DNA of 26,472 nt from Mikrocytos mackini. Its lineage: Eukaryota > Endomyxa > Ascetosporea > Mikrocytida > Mikrocytiidae. The notes below the pieces were generated by a model that saw only the letters and a program-made list of their open reading frames with translations, was not told where the DNA came from and searched no databases. The stretch lies in assembly GCA_030180075.1 (NCBI GenBank), contig JASNJN010000294.1, positions 312-26,783 on the forward strand, written 5' to 3'. Positions 1-9,107 of this stretch are shown in pieces; the stretch's first letter is position 1; each line of letters opens with the position of its first letter. A program made the position numbers and the translations under genes.

Positions 1-204
1 GTNTGTCACAAAGTACTGTCGAATATAAAACATAATTTTAATACGTTTTGAACCACAAAAGTTTTTACAATTTACGTCGCCGTAACAACTTAATCGGCTT
101 TTATATTCAAAACTAGGGGGAAATATTAAAAACATAATTTATTTCAAAAATCACATATCCATCGCCAAAAAGTCATATATTATCCGCACCCTAATGATAA
201 CCCA

Positions 205-1145
205 ATCAAACCCACTTATTTTCGCGTATTACTCCCTTCACTGGGGGTTTGGCGTGCATGTGACTGGCCAGATTACTGGAGTATTACCAGACCACTGTAG
301 TATCAAACGATACCACTCCGTTTATTCACCAAGGGCAAAATAAAACGGAGACATTTAGGTCTATGCGATGAGCCCACAGGGTTGACGCAAAGTTTCACCA
401 CCTTCTCGTTGAAAATTGGTCTTCATGGTTCACCTTCCCTTTGGGTGGTTTACCGGGCCTATGACCAGGGAATCATGAATTGATTCTGGTCCCGTCTTTC
501 TATTATGGGCCTTGCACCCCGCGTTAGTGCGTTAAAGACGGGACAGAACAACATGGTTCCCCATCTGGTTTTATTGTCTCCCTAATAGGGGACCAGGCAG
601 GGGTTGAGTTATAGGCAGGGTTGCGTTTATGACAGGCATAAGCCCTTTATGACATGGCATGGGTTTTAACCGGTATAAAGCGGATTAAACCATGTCAAAA
701 ACCTCGAAATTTTAAATTCGAAACGTATTATCAAAATTCCAAAAAATAGGCTGGGTGCAATTACTTAACGTAATCCCAAGGGATTAAAAATAAAATATTT
801 CCTGAAAAATTAAAAATCTCGAAAATCAAAGTAATAAAACATAAAAATAAAAATTTGCTAAAAATCGAAAATTTTATCCCAAAAATCTTCTAAAATTAGT
901 GCCTACCAAATTTTAGGTTTATGCCGGGAAAAACGTTAAAAAGGTTTATGACATGACAGTAATATCCGGTTTTTACCACCCTGGTAAAAACCAGGTGGTT
1001 TTTACCTTACAACCCTGGTTATAGGCCGTTTTGAAGGCCAGGAGGAATGTGGAGCCCTTGTCGTGCTAGTTGTTACAACCTCGGGCTCTTTACCTCCATC
1101 ATGGGCTCGTGTTGCACTCTGCAACGCTACCCAGGGCAGGTTTTA
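205..1145 (+). repeat. Dispersed GC-rich repeat, copy A (interrupted)
   Basis: This stretch is markedly more GC-rich than its surroundings. It aligns over most of its length with 15685-16210 (copy B): shared blocks include TTTAGGTCTATGCGATGAGC (near 356), GGGAATCATGAATTGATTC (near 467) and TTGCACTCTGCA (near 1113). Differences between copies include indels not in multiples of three and no long ORF is shared, so it is probably non-coding. Copy A is split at 616-1017 by a MITE. The element class is not recognised: I saw no LTR, SINE A/B box or terminal repeat. Ends are approximate. Confidence 0.75.
616..1017. mobile_element. hAT-type MITE inserted in repeat copy A
   Basis: The 402-bp segment starts with CAGGGTTG and ends with CAACCCTG, a perfect inverted repeat. 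It is flanked on both sides by the 8-bp direct repeat GTTATAGG (608-615 and 1018-1025). The uninterrupted copy B reads GGGTTATTGGCCGTTTT at the equivalent place, confirming an insertion. An 8-bp target duplication with CAGGG-type ends is characteristic of the hAT superfamily. There is no coding capacity. Subterminal repeats are visible: GTTTATGACA-like motifs near both ends and a hairpin with arms GGTTTTTACC/GGTAAAAACC near 969-993. Confidence 0.85.
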
Positions 1146-1228
1146 AAAATTTCCCATATTAAACGCCATTATATATAAAACAATCACAATTTCTTGGGGT
1201 TTCAAAATATAATTTTCGATTCATGGTA

Positions 1229-1727
1229 GTTTAAAGCAGACATGAGCGTACCAGACCTGCCCGAAAATCACCAAAAATTCTCAAGAAATCACGAAAGACC
1301 AAAATTATTAATAATATCACCTTTTAAACTTACTTAACTCATTCAAAGATTTAGATAAGTGAAATAAACTATATTCGGGGGATAATTTTAGTTGGATGTA
1401 TTAAAAATTTGATTTATCAACTTGTATAACACTATTTTGATCAATAATCTTCAAAAATTCATAAAATTTACTACCAAAATGATTTTCATTTTCGACCCAA
1501 GCCCACCCGACCCGTTTCGGGTCGGGTAAAAAAAGCCAAAAATTCTCATGTCTGGTTTAAAGACCTTTGGATATAATTTTCTTATTGATCTAAACTTATT
1601 TCGGATAAACACTAATATTTTCCCATGCACCACAATAAACAGATAAAATTTCTGCTTCCGACCAGCTAAAATTGGGTCAGGTCGGAATCGAATGAGATTG
1701 GGATAAAATCCTCATGTCTGATTTAAA
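1229..1727. repeat. Cluster of inverted TTTAAAxCAGACATGAG repeats
   Basis: A 17-bp motif TTTAAA(G/C/T)CAGACATGAG occurs on the plus strand at 1230-1246 and inverted at 1545-1561 and 1711-1727. Each copy is followed, reading inward, by a C-rich GACCTG/GACCCG-type segment. Between the copies lies a perfect 10-bp hairpin with a 3-nt loop at 1505-1527 (arms ACCCGACCCG/CGGGTCGGGT). The arrangement suggests ends of one or more nested MITEs, but target duplications were not found. A 60-aa minus-strand ORF here consists of this repeat and is not taken as a gene. The rest of 1146-2192 is AT-rich with nothing else recognised. Confidence 0.5.
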
Positions 1728-2192
1728 CTGATTTTTAACAAGAATTTAAGGAGAAGGATTAAAAAATCAGAGTTGGCATTATAAAAATAATAAACCAATG
1801 AATGCTTAGATGACTCAAATTCATTCAATACAGGGAGTTATAAATGGATAAGTGATATGATTATAGATCGAAAAGTTTAACTTAACCAACTTCAGATAGT
1901 GGTTATGACAACAAGCCCCACATAAACCACCAATGGCAAATATTACCTCATATAAATCTTCGGGGAATTATGATGAATGAATCAAATACTAAATTATGTG
2001 GTAATTTTTCATAGGAACATTTTTGACTTAAGTAGACTTAAAATAATGTATAAATCTGTGTAATTTTGAATACAAACATTTGTTATAAAGACTGACAAAA
2101 TAGAGCGTCTAAAAATCCTATTAAAATCGCCGTATTGATTCAATAAATATCGTACAAATGAATAAATTTAAGGGTAGAATATTCCTATCAAT

Positions 2193-3876
2193 AGGGCAAC
2201 TTTTTGTCAATATTGTTAATTTGTTTTATAATGTTCAATTGATATATGTAACACCAATGTGGTGTTTCTTTAGGTTTAAAACAGTTTATGGTTGATGTTA
2301 AAGTCAATTTTTTGTCAAATTTTAAAATTCCATATGGTAAAAAAGACGAGGTGCAAAGCCCAGGACAAACTTGATGCAATTATAAAATGCTTCCCCACTG
2401 AATTTAGCATCACATCACAGAAGACATTGTGGTGTGATCTTTGTATGAAGGGCGTTTCATTCGATAAAATGTACTTTGTGGAAAGCCATCAAAGAGGAGA
2501 CAAACACACTAAGCTTCTACAGAATCGCAAATTCAATGTTAAACAAAAGATGATAGACCTTGTGCCCAGTACATAATACGAAAGTTTCGTGGGTATGTTG
2601 AGTAGGTGCAATATTGCGATAAACAACTTAAGAAAAGCAGAATTTAAATCACTCTTTTCTTTATTGGGATACAGCGTTCCCACTCCTGAAACTGCAAGGG
2701 AAATCTGTTCACATATGGCCGAGAGATACAAGAATAAACTGAAAATTAAACTGGGTTCTAAAAAGATATTTCTTGTTGCCGATGAATCGGTTGTCCAGGA
2801 CAAAAAGATACTTGTTATTCTAGTTGGTGATATCAACGCACCTTCGGTTATCTACATACAATCTTTGGTTGTTCTTGAAAAAAGTTTAACAGCACAGACA
2901 CTTACAAACTTGATTGATAATGCACTAAAAAGTTTAAACATTGAGAAGAAGAATTTCTTACTTTTTAACTCCGATGCAGCAAGGTATAACACAGCGTCGG
3001 CTAAATTACTTCGTATTTTCTATACACGAATGTTTCATGTTACGTGTTTGGCTCATTTGATCCATAATGCGGTACTAAAATTAAAGTTCATTTTCAAGAA
3101 GTAGATGAACTTATTGCAAGTATAAAGATGTTAACTGTCAAAAATCAGACGATGCGAAATGAATTTTCTTTAATAGGGGCTCCGCCAGATATAATCGTCA
3201 CGAGATGGGGAAGTTGGATAAAGGGAGTGTTGTATTATTATAACAATATACATACAATAAAGATTATAGTTGAAAGTTTAGAAGGAAATGGGAAAATATT
3301 GCCACGGGCTAAAAGAGCTATATTGAAAAGAAATCTGTTGGAAGATTTAATTTCAATAAAAGAATGTTATTCAAATTTGTTAGGTGTTATTCCCAAGTTA
3401 GAAAATAGGAATATAACAATGGAAAATGCGTATAATTTAATAGATGAGTTGGGTTTTAAAAACGATCCCGTGAAAATTAAAGATTATTTTAACAAACGAA
3501 TTTTAAAGAATGAGATTGAGGATATTTTAAAGATGAAAAGAAGGGGAATTTCGTTGGAAGAATATCAGCAATTAAAAAAATGCAACCCAACTAGTGTTTA
3601 AGTTGAAAGGGCCTTTTCCAAATTGAAAACATTGCTTGCCGCAGACAGAAATTTTAATCCGAAGAATATTGAGAAATATTTAATCTTTATTATGGAGACA
3701 ATGGCTTATATTGATAATTATATATTGATTTTAAAATAATTATTTTGGTTAAATTGTAAAATTATATTTCATACAATGTGTATATTTAGAATTTGTGGGG
3801 TTAATCTTGATGTCAAAAATGTCAAATATATAAGGGAAATTTTTACATATTCTCTGTAAAATTATTAAGTTGCCCT
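2193..3876 (+). mobile_element. hAT DNA transposon, decayed autonomous copy
   Basis: The ends are a perfect 10-bp inverted repeat, AGGGCAACTT at 2193-2202 and AAGTTGCCCT at 3867-3876; one more outward base (T/A) also matches. The flanks, CCTATCAAT on the left and CCTACAAT on the right, look like an 8-bp target duplication that has since lost one base; CTATCAAT fits the hAT preference nTnnnnAn. The about 1.68 kb interior holds one broken transposase reading frame spanning most of the element. The ends differ from those of the other MITEs in the window, so it is unlikely to be their source. Confidence 0.88.
2292..3739 (+). pseudogene. hAT transposase (BED-like zinc finger), broken
   Basis: The reading frame is open at 2292-2576, continues in the same frame at 2589-3104 after an in-frame TAA (2574-2576), shifts frame near 3085-3104, continues at 3128-3601, and resumes after another TAA (3599-3601) to 3737-3739. 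The first part carries a C-x2-C...H-x5-H finger (WCDLC...ESHQRGDKH) like the CGGBP1/BED-type fingers of hAT proteins. The middle has hAT RNase-H-fold signatures: VADES, then NSDAARYN and HVTCLAHLIH, then TRWGSWIKGVLYYY. The C-terminal piece, VERAFSKLKTLL...R, is the hAT dimerisation region. At least three disabling changes make this a pseudogene. The family call is secure; the exact hAT lineage is not determined. Confidence 0.9.
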
Positions 3877-4104
3877 ACCTACAATAATAAAAATTTAAAT
3901 TGTCGTAAAATATTTATGTAACCAACTGATATTTTCTAAAAATCAAATCTTTAGATAGGCTATAAATTCCTTAAATACCACCGTAATGTATACGCATTAA
4001 AAACGCATCAGGGTTTTACGGCAAAATTAAATAAAATTTTATTTTTGAAAGGAATTAAATTTCTCCAATTTCGCCATTCAACATTACACCACACCCTACC
4101 ACAA
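3877..4104. promoter_or_regulatory. Upstream region of the polytopic membrane gene
   Basis: This AT-rich spacer lies between the hAT element and the next start codon. Just before the ATG at 4105 there is a C-rich stretch, ACACCCTACCACAA (4091-4104). A CCC-type motif immediately upstream of the start is a known microsporidian gene feature, so this supports both the start choice and, weakly, the organism guess. No clear TATA box can be assigned. Confidence 0.35.
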
Positions 4105-5235
4105 ATGTCCGTGTTATTGATTGTAGAAGCTTCGTTATTTACAGTGATTGTAGTATCGGGGTTTGCTCTCGTTTTGTTCAAAACAAAAAACACCCAACAG
4201 GCCCGCACAAAGAGCATAAACATCATCAGCACTATTCTATACTTATTCGTAATGTTTGCACTGAGCGTCATCTCTACGCTGTGGTTGAACAAATCCACGG
4301 AAGAGTTTACAACAAAATATCCCGACGAGACAAACGAGGCTACCTTCACCCCTCAGTACCATTTGGACTATAAGGAACTAAAAGAATCCCTCGGCTATCG
4401 CGTCACGCTGACAAAGGGGTTTATTTACCTTTTAGAGATTTTCTTCTTGGTCAACTTTGTATTCTCAGAAATTATGGTGTTTTTCAAACAGGGAAAACAA
4501 TACGAGGTCAAGACGATAAACATGTCTTCTTTAACAGCCTCCCAAACTGAGAGTAAGCGAAGGGCCAACAAAAGCCTCATGCAGAAGCGTAAGTCCAACA
4601 TATCTGCCGACCGTACGAATAACCTAAACAAAAGGTACGACAAAGTGCCATGCAACAGTGAAGTGAGCAGCCTACAGGGAGACTGGACTTCCAAGCTGCA
4701 GGTAAACCTTATTACAAACGTCATAGTTCTGGGATGGATTCTTTCAGTGTACTTGATAATATTCATCGCTTACGTTATATACAACAAAAGTAAAGGACTA
4801 CGGTTAGACATAAACGATTTATTTCTACCGTTCAAAATGGCTAACTTCCTGCTGCTTTCTGCAGTTATGTTAATGCTTCTACTATGCAACGTATACTATA
4901 TAGCCGTGAAGAACAACAACTTGACTGTATTCCACAGCGAGTTCTATGTAATGGCTGCAGTCGACCTGATTGTTGTCTTCTTTATATTCTTCATTGCTTA
5001 CGCAAAACTGTTTCATAAAGTGTTTCAGTTTATATATGCCACAAAGCCACTTAAAGGAGAGTATCCAGAATATATGCAGAAATACTTTTATATGATTTAC
5101 CAGAGCGTGTCGTTGGAACAATTCGCTTTGTTTAGAGGAGTGATTTATATTGCGTTTTGTGGTATAGTGAAGTTGTTGCCATTTATGTTGGATATGAATA
5201 AAGATAGGATAAACAAAAAAGGTGCTAAGCTTTAA
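4105..5235 (+). CDS. Polytopic membrane protein, about 7 TM helices, unknown
   Basis: A 376-aa protein when started at the ATG at 4105; the open frame reaches back to a TTG at 4045, but ATG with an adjacent CCC-rich motif is the better start. Hydrophobic segments at about residues 3-25, 38-61, 105-127, 201-226, 244-268, 280-302 and 344-364 predict seven membrane spans. Between spans 3 and 4 lies a basic, serine-rich, presumably cytoplasmic loop of about 70 residues (130-200). I recognise no family motif and no enzymatic signature. It could be a transporter-like or receptor-like protein, but that is speculation. Downstream at about 5265 an AATAAA-like signal is present. The frame is intact, and GC and codon use resemble the following genes. 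Confidence 0.85.
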   Translation: MSVLLIVEASLFTVIVVSGFALVLFKTKNTQQARTKSINIISTILYLFVMFALSVISTLWLNKSTEEFTTKYPDETNEATFTPQYHLDYKELKESLGYRVTLTKGFIYLLEIFFLVNFVFSEIMVFFKQGKQYEVKTINMSSLTASQTESKRRANKSLMQKRKSNISADRTNNLNKRYDKVPCNSEVSSLQGDWTSKLQVNLITNVIVLGWILSVYLIIFIAYVIYNKSKGLRLDINDLFLPFKMANFLLLSAVMLMLLLCNVYYIAVKNNNLTVFHSEFYVMAAVDLIVVFFIFFIAYAKLFHKVFQFIYATKPLKGEYPEYMQKYFYMIYQSVSLEQFALFRGVIYIAFCGIVKLLPFMLDMNKDRINKKGAKL

Positions 5236-5687
5236 ATTAGAGGAAGTACAAAACATATTGGTAGATAATAAATATATCAAATATATTTAAAGTGTTAGAG
5301 AAAAGGGTAAAAGTGTAAATGAGAAATAAAAATATTAGGGTAAATAAATAATGTTGGTTTTAATTCATGTTTAGAATGTTTATAGTATTTGGTTGGGTTG
5401 TATGGTAAACATTAAATGACTATTAAATTTACAAGCACTTTAATATATTCTGAAAAGGGAAAATATATGGCAAAATACAAATTAATAAAACTTTGGGTTG
5501 TAAATTGGTTTTACTTTGTTTGTTTATGAACTTAAATATAAACCAATTATTAACCAATCATAAACAAAGGATGGCGCTGGAAGAAATATCAACTTCTTGT
5601 ATAATTAAACAACTTTTAAAATATTGTAATGTAAGACGAACTCAATTTTACAGAATATGGTTAAATTAAGCGAGCAGAGAAATAAAG
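5236..5687. other. Convergent intergenic region
   Basis: This 452-bp AT-rich spacer lies between the convergent 3' ends of the membrane-protein gene and the PC4 gene. AATAAA-type signals lie near 5265 (plus). An 11-bp perfect inverted repeat, TTTGTTTATGA (5519-5529) and TCATAAACAAA (5558-5568), could form a hairpin with a 28-nt loop. No gene is seen. Confidence 0.5.
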
Positions 5688-5948
5688 TTAAGCTTCTTTG
5701 CAAACCTTTTCGAACGTTTCATCGATTTCGTCGGCCAAACTCAGAAATGTCTTCCAAATTTCGGCGTTCATTGTTACGCCCTTTTTAGTTGGCATCTTTG
5801 TGCCTTCCTTTGTGAAAAAAGATTCCCGTATGTCGACAAAAGGCTTCCCTTTAAAACTCCGAATAGTGACGGTTTTGTTGGATGATAAGTCCCAACTAGG
5901 ATCTTTATGTTCATCTTCTGTAGCGTCTGTCTTCGTTTTTTTAACCAT
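5688..5948 (-). CDS. SUB1: Transcriptional coactivator PC4/Sub1
   Basis: An 86-aa minus-strand protein starting at the ATG complementary to 5946-5948. After a short charged N-terminus (about residues 1-24), it carries the PC4 single-stranded-DNA-binding fold: FKGKPFVDIRE (32-42), then MPTKKGVTM (52-60) leading into the helix EIWKTFLSLADEIDETF (63-79). These match the conserved strand-loop and helix of human PC4 and yeast Sub1, which act in RNA polymerase II initiation and re-initiation, bind melted DNA and contribute to promoter escape. Yeast Sub1 is much longer, so this is a near-minimal domain version. It is divergent from the 692-aa gene with only 36 bp between starts. The frame is intact and the family call is confident. 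Confidence 0.93.
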   Translation of the reverse strand: MVKKTKTDATEDEHKDPSWDLSSNKTVTIRSFKGKPFVDIRESFFTKEGTKMPTKKGVTMNAEIWKTFLSLADEIDETFEKVCKEA

Positions 5949-5984
5949 TAAAAATTCTGAAATTTTATTTTTTGAAAAAGAAAA
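5949..5984. promoter_or_regulatory. 36-bp shared divergent promoter
   Basis: Only 36 bp separate the ATG of the minus-strand PC4 gene from the ATG of the plus-strand 692-aa gene. The spacer is almost pure A/T (AATTTTATTTTTTGAAAAAG core). It must serve as the 5' leader, and probably much of the promoter, for both genes, unless the transcripts start inside the neighbouring coding sequence. Such overlap is known in compact microsporidian genomes. No discrete TATA or initiator can be assigned. Confidence 0.6.
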
Positions 5985-8063
5985 ATGACCTCTCGTCCCT
6001 CAGAGCTGCTTTTAGAGCTGGACAAATTGAAGATAACCGACACCCAAGAGCCATCATATATCACTAGGCTTTACCAACTCTTCCATGTTTTCGGCCCACA
6101 AGGAATTCTCGAAATTGGTCTTCTTTACATTCTCAAGGGCAAATACTACTTTCGTTCCAAAGAAATTTATGTAAATTGCAACGGAAGTGTTTACAACGGG
6201 CGGTACATCATCGGAGACTTAGTGGGAAGAGGAAAGGACAAAATCGAGTTTTCTACCATACACAATTTCAGAATAGTGCCTTACATATTCCCCACAATTT
6301 GTCCGGATTTATTTAGTCTTTTAATACTCAAACTAACGCTTAGGACACGCGAAAGGCAGCCTCTGCCTAGCTACCTAGCAGTAAGTTCCGCTGTTTTGAT
6401 AAGCTTCAGAAAGAAGTCCTTAGAAACTCTCATTAAAGAAACCCGCTGTGCTAACACACTCATTTATAAGACACACGGAGTTAGGATGCCTACTATAAAT
6501 ACATACGAGCTAGAGAACGATTTATTTCGAAACGATGTTTACCTTCCGTTCGTGAATAGAAAAGCCGTGGATGAAATAGAAGCAGCATTTGTTTCTCATT
6601 TAAAGAACTTGTTCTACAAAAGAATGAGAATGGTAAAAACTAAGAACATAAAAGAAAACCATAATTTAAACGAAGGCGAATTTAAAAGGCCGAAAATAAG
6701 CATTGAAAACCCCAAACTAACGGAAGAAAACGAAAATGATTGTAATTACCATACAACAATAACTTACAGGTTAATACAACACATAAAAAACTTGGGCCCT
6801 TCTACGTTTCTTCAAATTTGTATTTTTGTATTTACAAATTCGCGCAATTTTTCTTTAATAGAAAATAATACAAAAATTAACAATACTTTTTTGTATATAA
6901 AAGAAAAGAATAAATACTTTCCCATAAAATACTTTTTGGACGGCCATTTAGAAGAGTGTATAAAACAAAACATAAATGCCTTGTTGCCCATTGTACAAAT
7001 AGTGATTTCTAAGCTTGGATTCCATTCTTACTGTTTTGAACCGCTCAGAACGCCAAATTTCATGCAAATTCCATTTAGTTGGAAAGTGGATTATAGAAAC
7101 GATGTACTTAATAGGGAAGCAAAGATGTTTGAGTTAATGAGTAGGTTACACAAAGTTTACCCTTTTAACGATGTTAATACGAACAAAGAAAATATACAAA
7201 ATAACGGTCATTCTTCTATTAGTAAAGAAGTAAATGTAAACAAAGAACAGTTGTATAGTTATACTATAGATAACTTAAATAAAGAATATAATGTAACCAT
7301 AGAAGCGCAGGAGATGAAATATTTAGAGGAAGAAGCTTTGTTAGGAATGTTTTATAAAAAGGATAATTTCATGTACGCACAAAATAGCCTTTACAATTTT
7401 AATACATCTTTGTTCCCTCAATTCTTTGAATACTTAGGCGCGCAAGGTATGTTAGAGATCGGGTTATTAGCTGCTTCCAGGCGTCACATGGCCTTCAACA
7501 AAGGCGTCTACATAACAATAAATAACGCCTACTTCAAAGAAAAGTTCGACGTAATGGAGTTACAGAAGCTGCAGCTAATAAATTTCAATTCTAGGAAAAG
7601 AGCGTGTAGCTACGACAAGCATAGAATAACACCCAATAAGCTTTTGGACTACGTCCCAGAACTAGTAGCGCTCGCCTTGCACAAGTTGGCGCCGAAAGAA
7701 GACGAGGCTACATTAGACAAAAACCAAATGCTTCCCACATTCTTAAACTTCTCTCAAACAGAACTTATAGAGTTTGAAAGTAAATTAATAGTTCAAAACA
7801 TTGTGGATAGAAATTACGCGCACAAATATAACGTTAATGTGTCGAATGAGTTTTTGGAATTCTATAACGAAAAAGTAAAGGACAAACTTTACAAAAAAAC
7901 GGTTGAAGATTTGGAAGAGAAGTATATAGAATGGTACAATGAAATGCATGATGGTATGTATGAAGAGCATAACAATGATTATGAGGAAGAAGAAGAGTTC
8001 GTTAAAGAAATATATTTTGAACATCCAGCAGACGAACCGTCGGATGATGAAGTGATTGAATGA
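5985..8063 (+). CDS. 692-aa protein with three diverged copies of one domain
   Basis: An intact 692-aa ORF with no recognised family. Internal similarity is visible: FGPQGILEIGL (36-46), LGPSTFLQICI (270-280) and LGAQGMLEIGL (484-494) each begin a block of about 150-200 residues. Each block continues with an aromatic/basic stretch (for example YYFRSKEIYV and MAFNKGVYIT) and later a hydrophobic helix (PDLFSLLILKL, LLPIVQIVISKL, PELVALALHKL). The copies are separated by polar linkers rich in N, K and E (about 215-255 and 395-450). The C-terminus is strongly acidic (EEEEEF at about 667-672, then DEPSDDEVIE). There is no signal peptide or membrane helix, so it is probably intracellular and possibly nuclear. 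It shares a 36-bp divergent spacer with PC4, which makes a transcription-related role conceivable but unproven. Function unknown. Confidence 0.9.
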   Translation: MTSRPSELLLELDKLKITDTQEPSYITRLYQLFHVFGPQGILEIGLLYILKGKYYFRSKEIYVNCNGSVYNGRYIIGDLVGRGKDKIEFSTIHNFRIVPYIFPTICPDLFSLLILKLTLRTRERQPLPSYLAVSSAVLISFRKKSLETLIKETRCANTLIYKTHGVRMPTINTYELENDLFRNDVYLPFVNRKAVDEIEAAFVSHLKNLFYKRMRMVKTKNIKENHNLNEGEFKRPKISIENPKLTEENENDCNYHTTITYRLIQHIKNLGPSTFLQICIFVFTNSRNFSLIENNTKINNTFLYIKEKNKYFPIKYFLDGHLEECIKQNINALLPIVQIVISKLGFHSYCFEPLRTPNFMQIPFSWKVDYRNDVLNREAKMFELMSRLHKVYPFNDVNTNKENIQNNGHSSISKEVNVNKEQLYSYTIDNLNKEYNVTIEAQEMKYLEEEALLGMFYKKDNFMYAQNSLYNFNTSLFPQFFEYLGAQGMLEIGLLAASRRHMAFNKGVYITINNAYFKEKFDVMELQKLQLINFNSRKRACSYDKHRITPNKLLDYVPELVALALHKLAPKEDEATLDKNQMLPTFLNFSQTELIEFESKLIVQNIVDRNYAHKYNVNVSNEFLEFYNEKVKDKLYKKTVEDLEEKYIEWYNEMHDGMYEEHNNDYEEEEEFVKEIYFEHPADEPSDDEVIE

Positions 8064-8727
8064 TTGAAAAGGATTATTAAAGTAAAGTAAAATATTATAA
8101 ACTTTTGATGACAATATAAATCTGAGGGCTTTACATAACTTAGTAAAGACTTAAAGTAACAGTGGATTGTGGGTTTTATGGGAAAATAGAGGTTGTAATG
8201 ATCGGACAATCGATAAGATAGTAGATAAGCAGTGTATGCTTATTGTTGTCATAGAAGAGTGTAAATATAGCTGAATAGACAGGTTAATGGTTAATTACTT
8301 TGTATGAATAACAAATATAGCTGTTGCTGCGGGAATCTGTTGATAAGTACATGTGGTGATGTCCCTATCATCCCAAAAAGTTCGACAACTCAATGTACTG
8401 AACATTTACCTTCCATGGTAGCACAATAGGGGGCTGCGATACTCGTACACATAAGCTACACTCCTATTCTGTTCTTAAGCGCTGTGTATCGAAGTAAATC
8501 ATATGAGCCTCATCCTAGATTTTTTGTTTTTGTTATAAAAGGTTAAGTTCTCTCATAATCCAAAAGTTAACTCAGTAACAACTCGAACATCAACAGTTGT
8601 ACTATACGTACACGAAACGATATAACATTACAGTACTATAAAACAAGAACTAGAGAAACATCACAAGACACAAGTGGAAGACAACACTTCACTTCGGAAA
8701 CAACTGGGTTCGATCCCAGACAAACTT
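8064..8727. other. Intergenic region upstream of 5S rRNA
   Basis: No ORF is supported in this 664-bp stretch. It contains a TATAAAAGG near 8536 and a TATAAAAC near 8636. Just before the 5S gene there is a small hairpin, CTGGG-TTCGAT-CCCAG (about 8704-8719), whose loop resembles a tRNA T-arm/B-box. The middle (about 8339-8640) has a composition different from the flanks and could be a degenerate LTR-like insertion, but no terminal repeats were found. Confidence 0.35.
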
Positions 8728-8840
8728 GTCGGCCATATCTGGAAGGTCACACCTGTTCTCGTCAGATCACAGAAGTTAAGCTTCCAAGAGACAGTTCAAG
8801 TATTGGAGAGGTGACTCTTCGAGAAAGACTGTATGCTGAC
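8728..8840 (+). rRNA. 5S ribosomal RNA
   Basis: The 113-nt segment begins GTCGGCCATATC and ends GTATGCTGAC. The ends pair as a 6-bp terminal helix (GUCGGC with GCUGAC, one G-U). Internal 5S landmarks are present: CCATA after helix I, TCTCGTCAGATCACAGAAGT resembling the conserved CUCGUCUGAUC...GAAG(C/U)UAAGC region, AGTTAAGC at about 8773, and the AGTATTGGAGAGGTGAC segment matching AGUACUUGGAUGGGUGAC. A seven-T run follows one base later. Transcribed by RNA polymerase III from an internal promoter (A box, intermediate element, C box within the gene). It is slightly shorter than the usual about 118-121 nt. Identity is secure; exact ends are within a base or two. Confidence 0.93.
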
Positions 8841-8841
8841 G

Positions 8842-8848
8842 TTTTTTT
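8842..8848 (+). terminator. RNA polymerase III T-run terminator of 5S rRNA
   Basis: Seven consecutive T residues lie directly after the 5S 3' end, the expected Pol III termination signal. Confidence 0.85.
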
Positions 8849-9107
8849 ATTTTTAAATTTTTATTTTGTTTAACAAAAATGATAAGAGGGGGTTATTGGT
8901 GTTCTTTATACAACAGATATAGATATACTTTAGATGTTGATATAAAAGCCATTTGATAATATTCTACGTGTACTTCGCTAATTTCACGATTTACAGATAT
9001 TTATTTTCCTCTTAACCCTTTAAGGACGACGATGTACATATTTGTACCAGTGTTAAAAAGTTAGTTGAATTTTCCAAAATAACGAGAACAAACATGTTAT
9101 TTTCACG

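Noticed and set aside
8339-8700. Solo LTR near the 5S gene (TGTTG start, internal TATAAAAGG)
   Set aside because: No matching partner, no clear terminal inverted dinucleotides with target duplication, and no similarity to sequence near the Ty3/gypsy relic.
8641-8727. tRNA gene directly upstream of 5S rRNA
   Set aside because: Only a T-arm-like hairpin with a 6-nt loop is present; no pairing acceptor stem, D arm or proper anticodon arm could be found.
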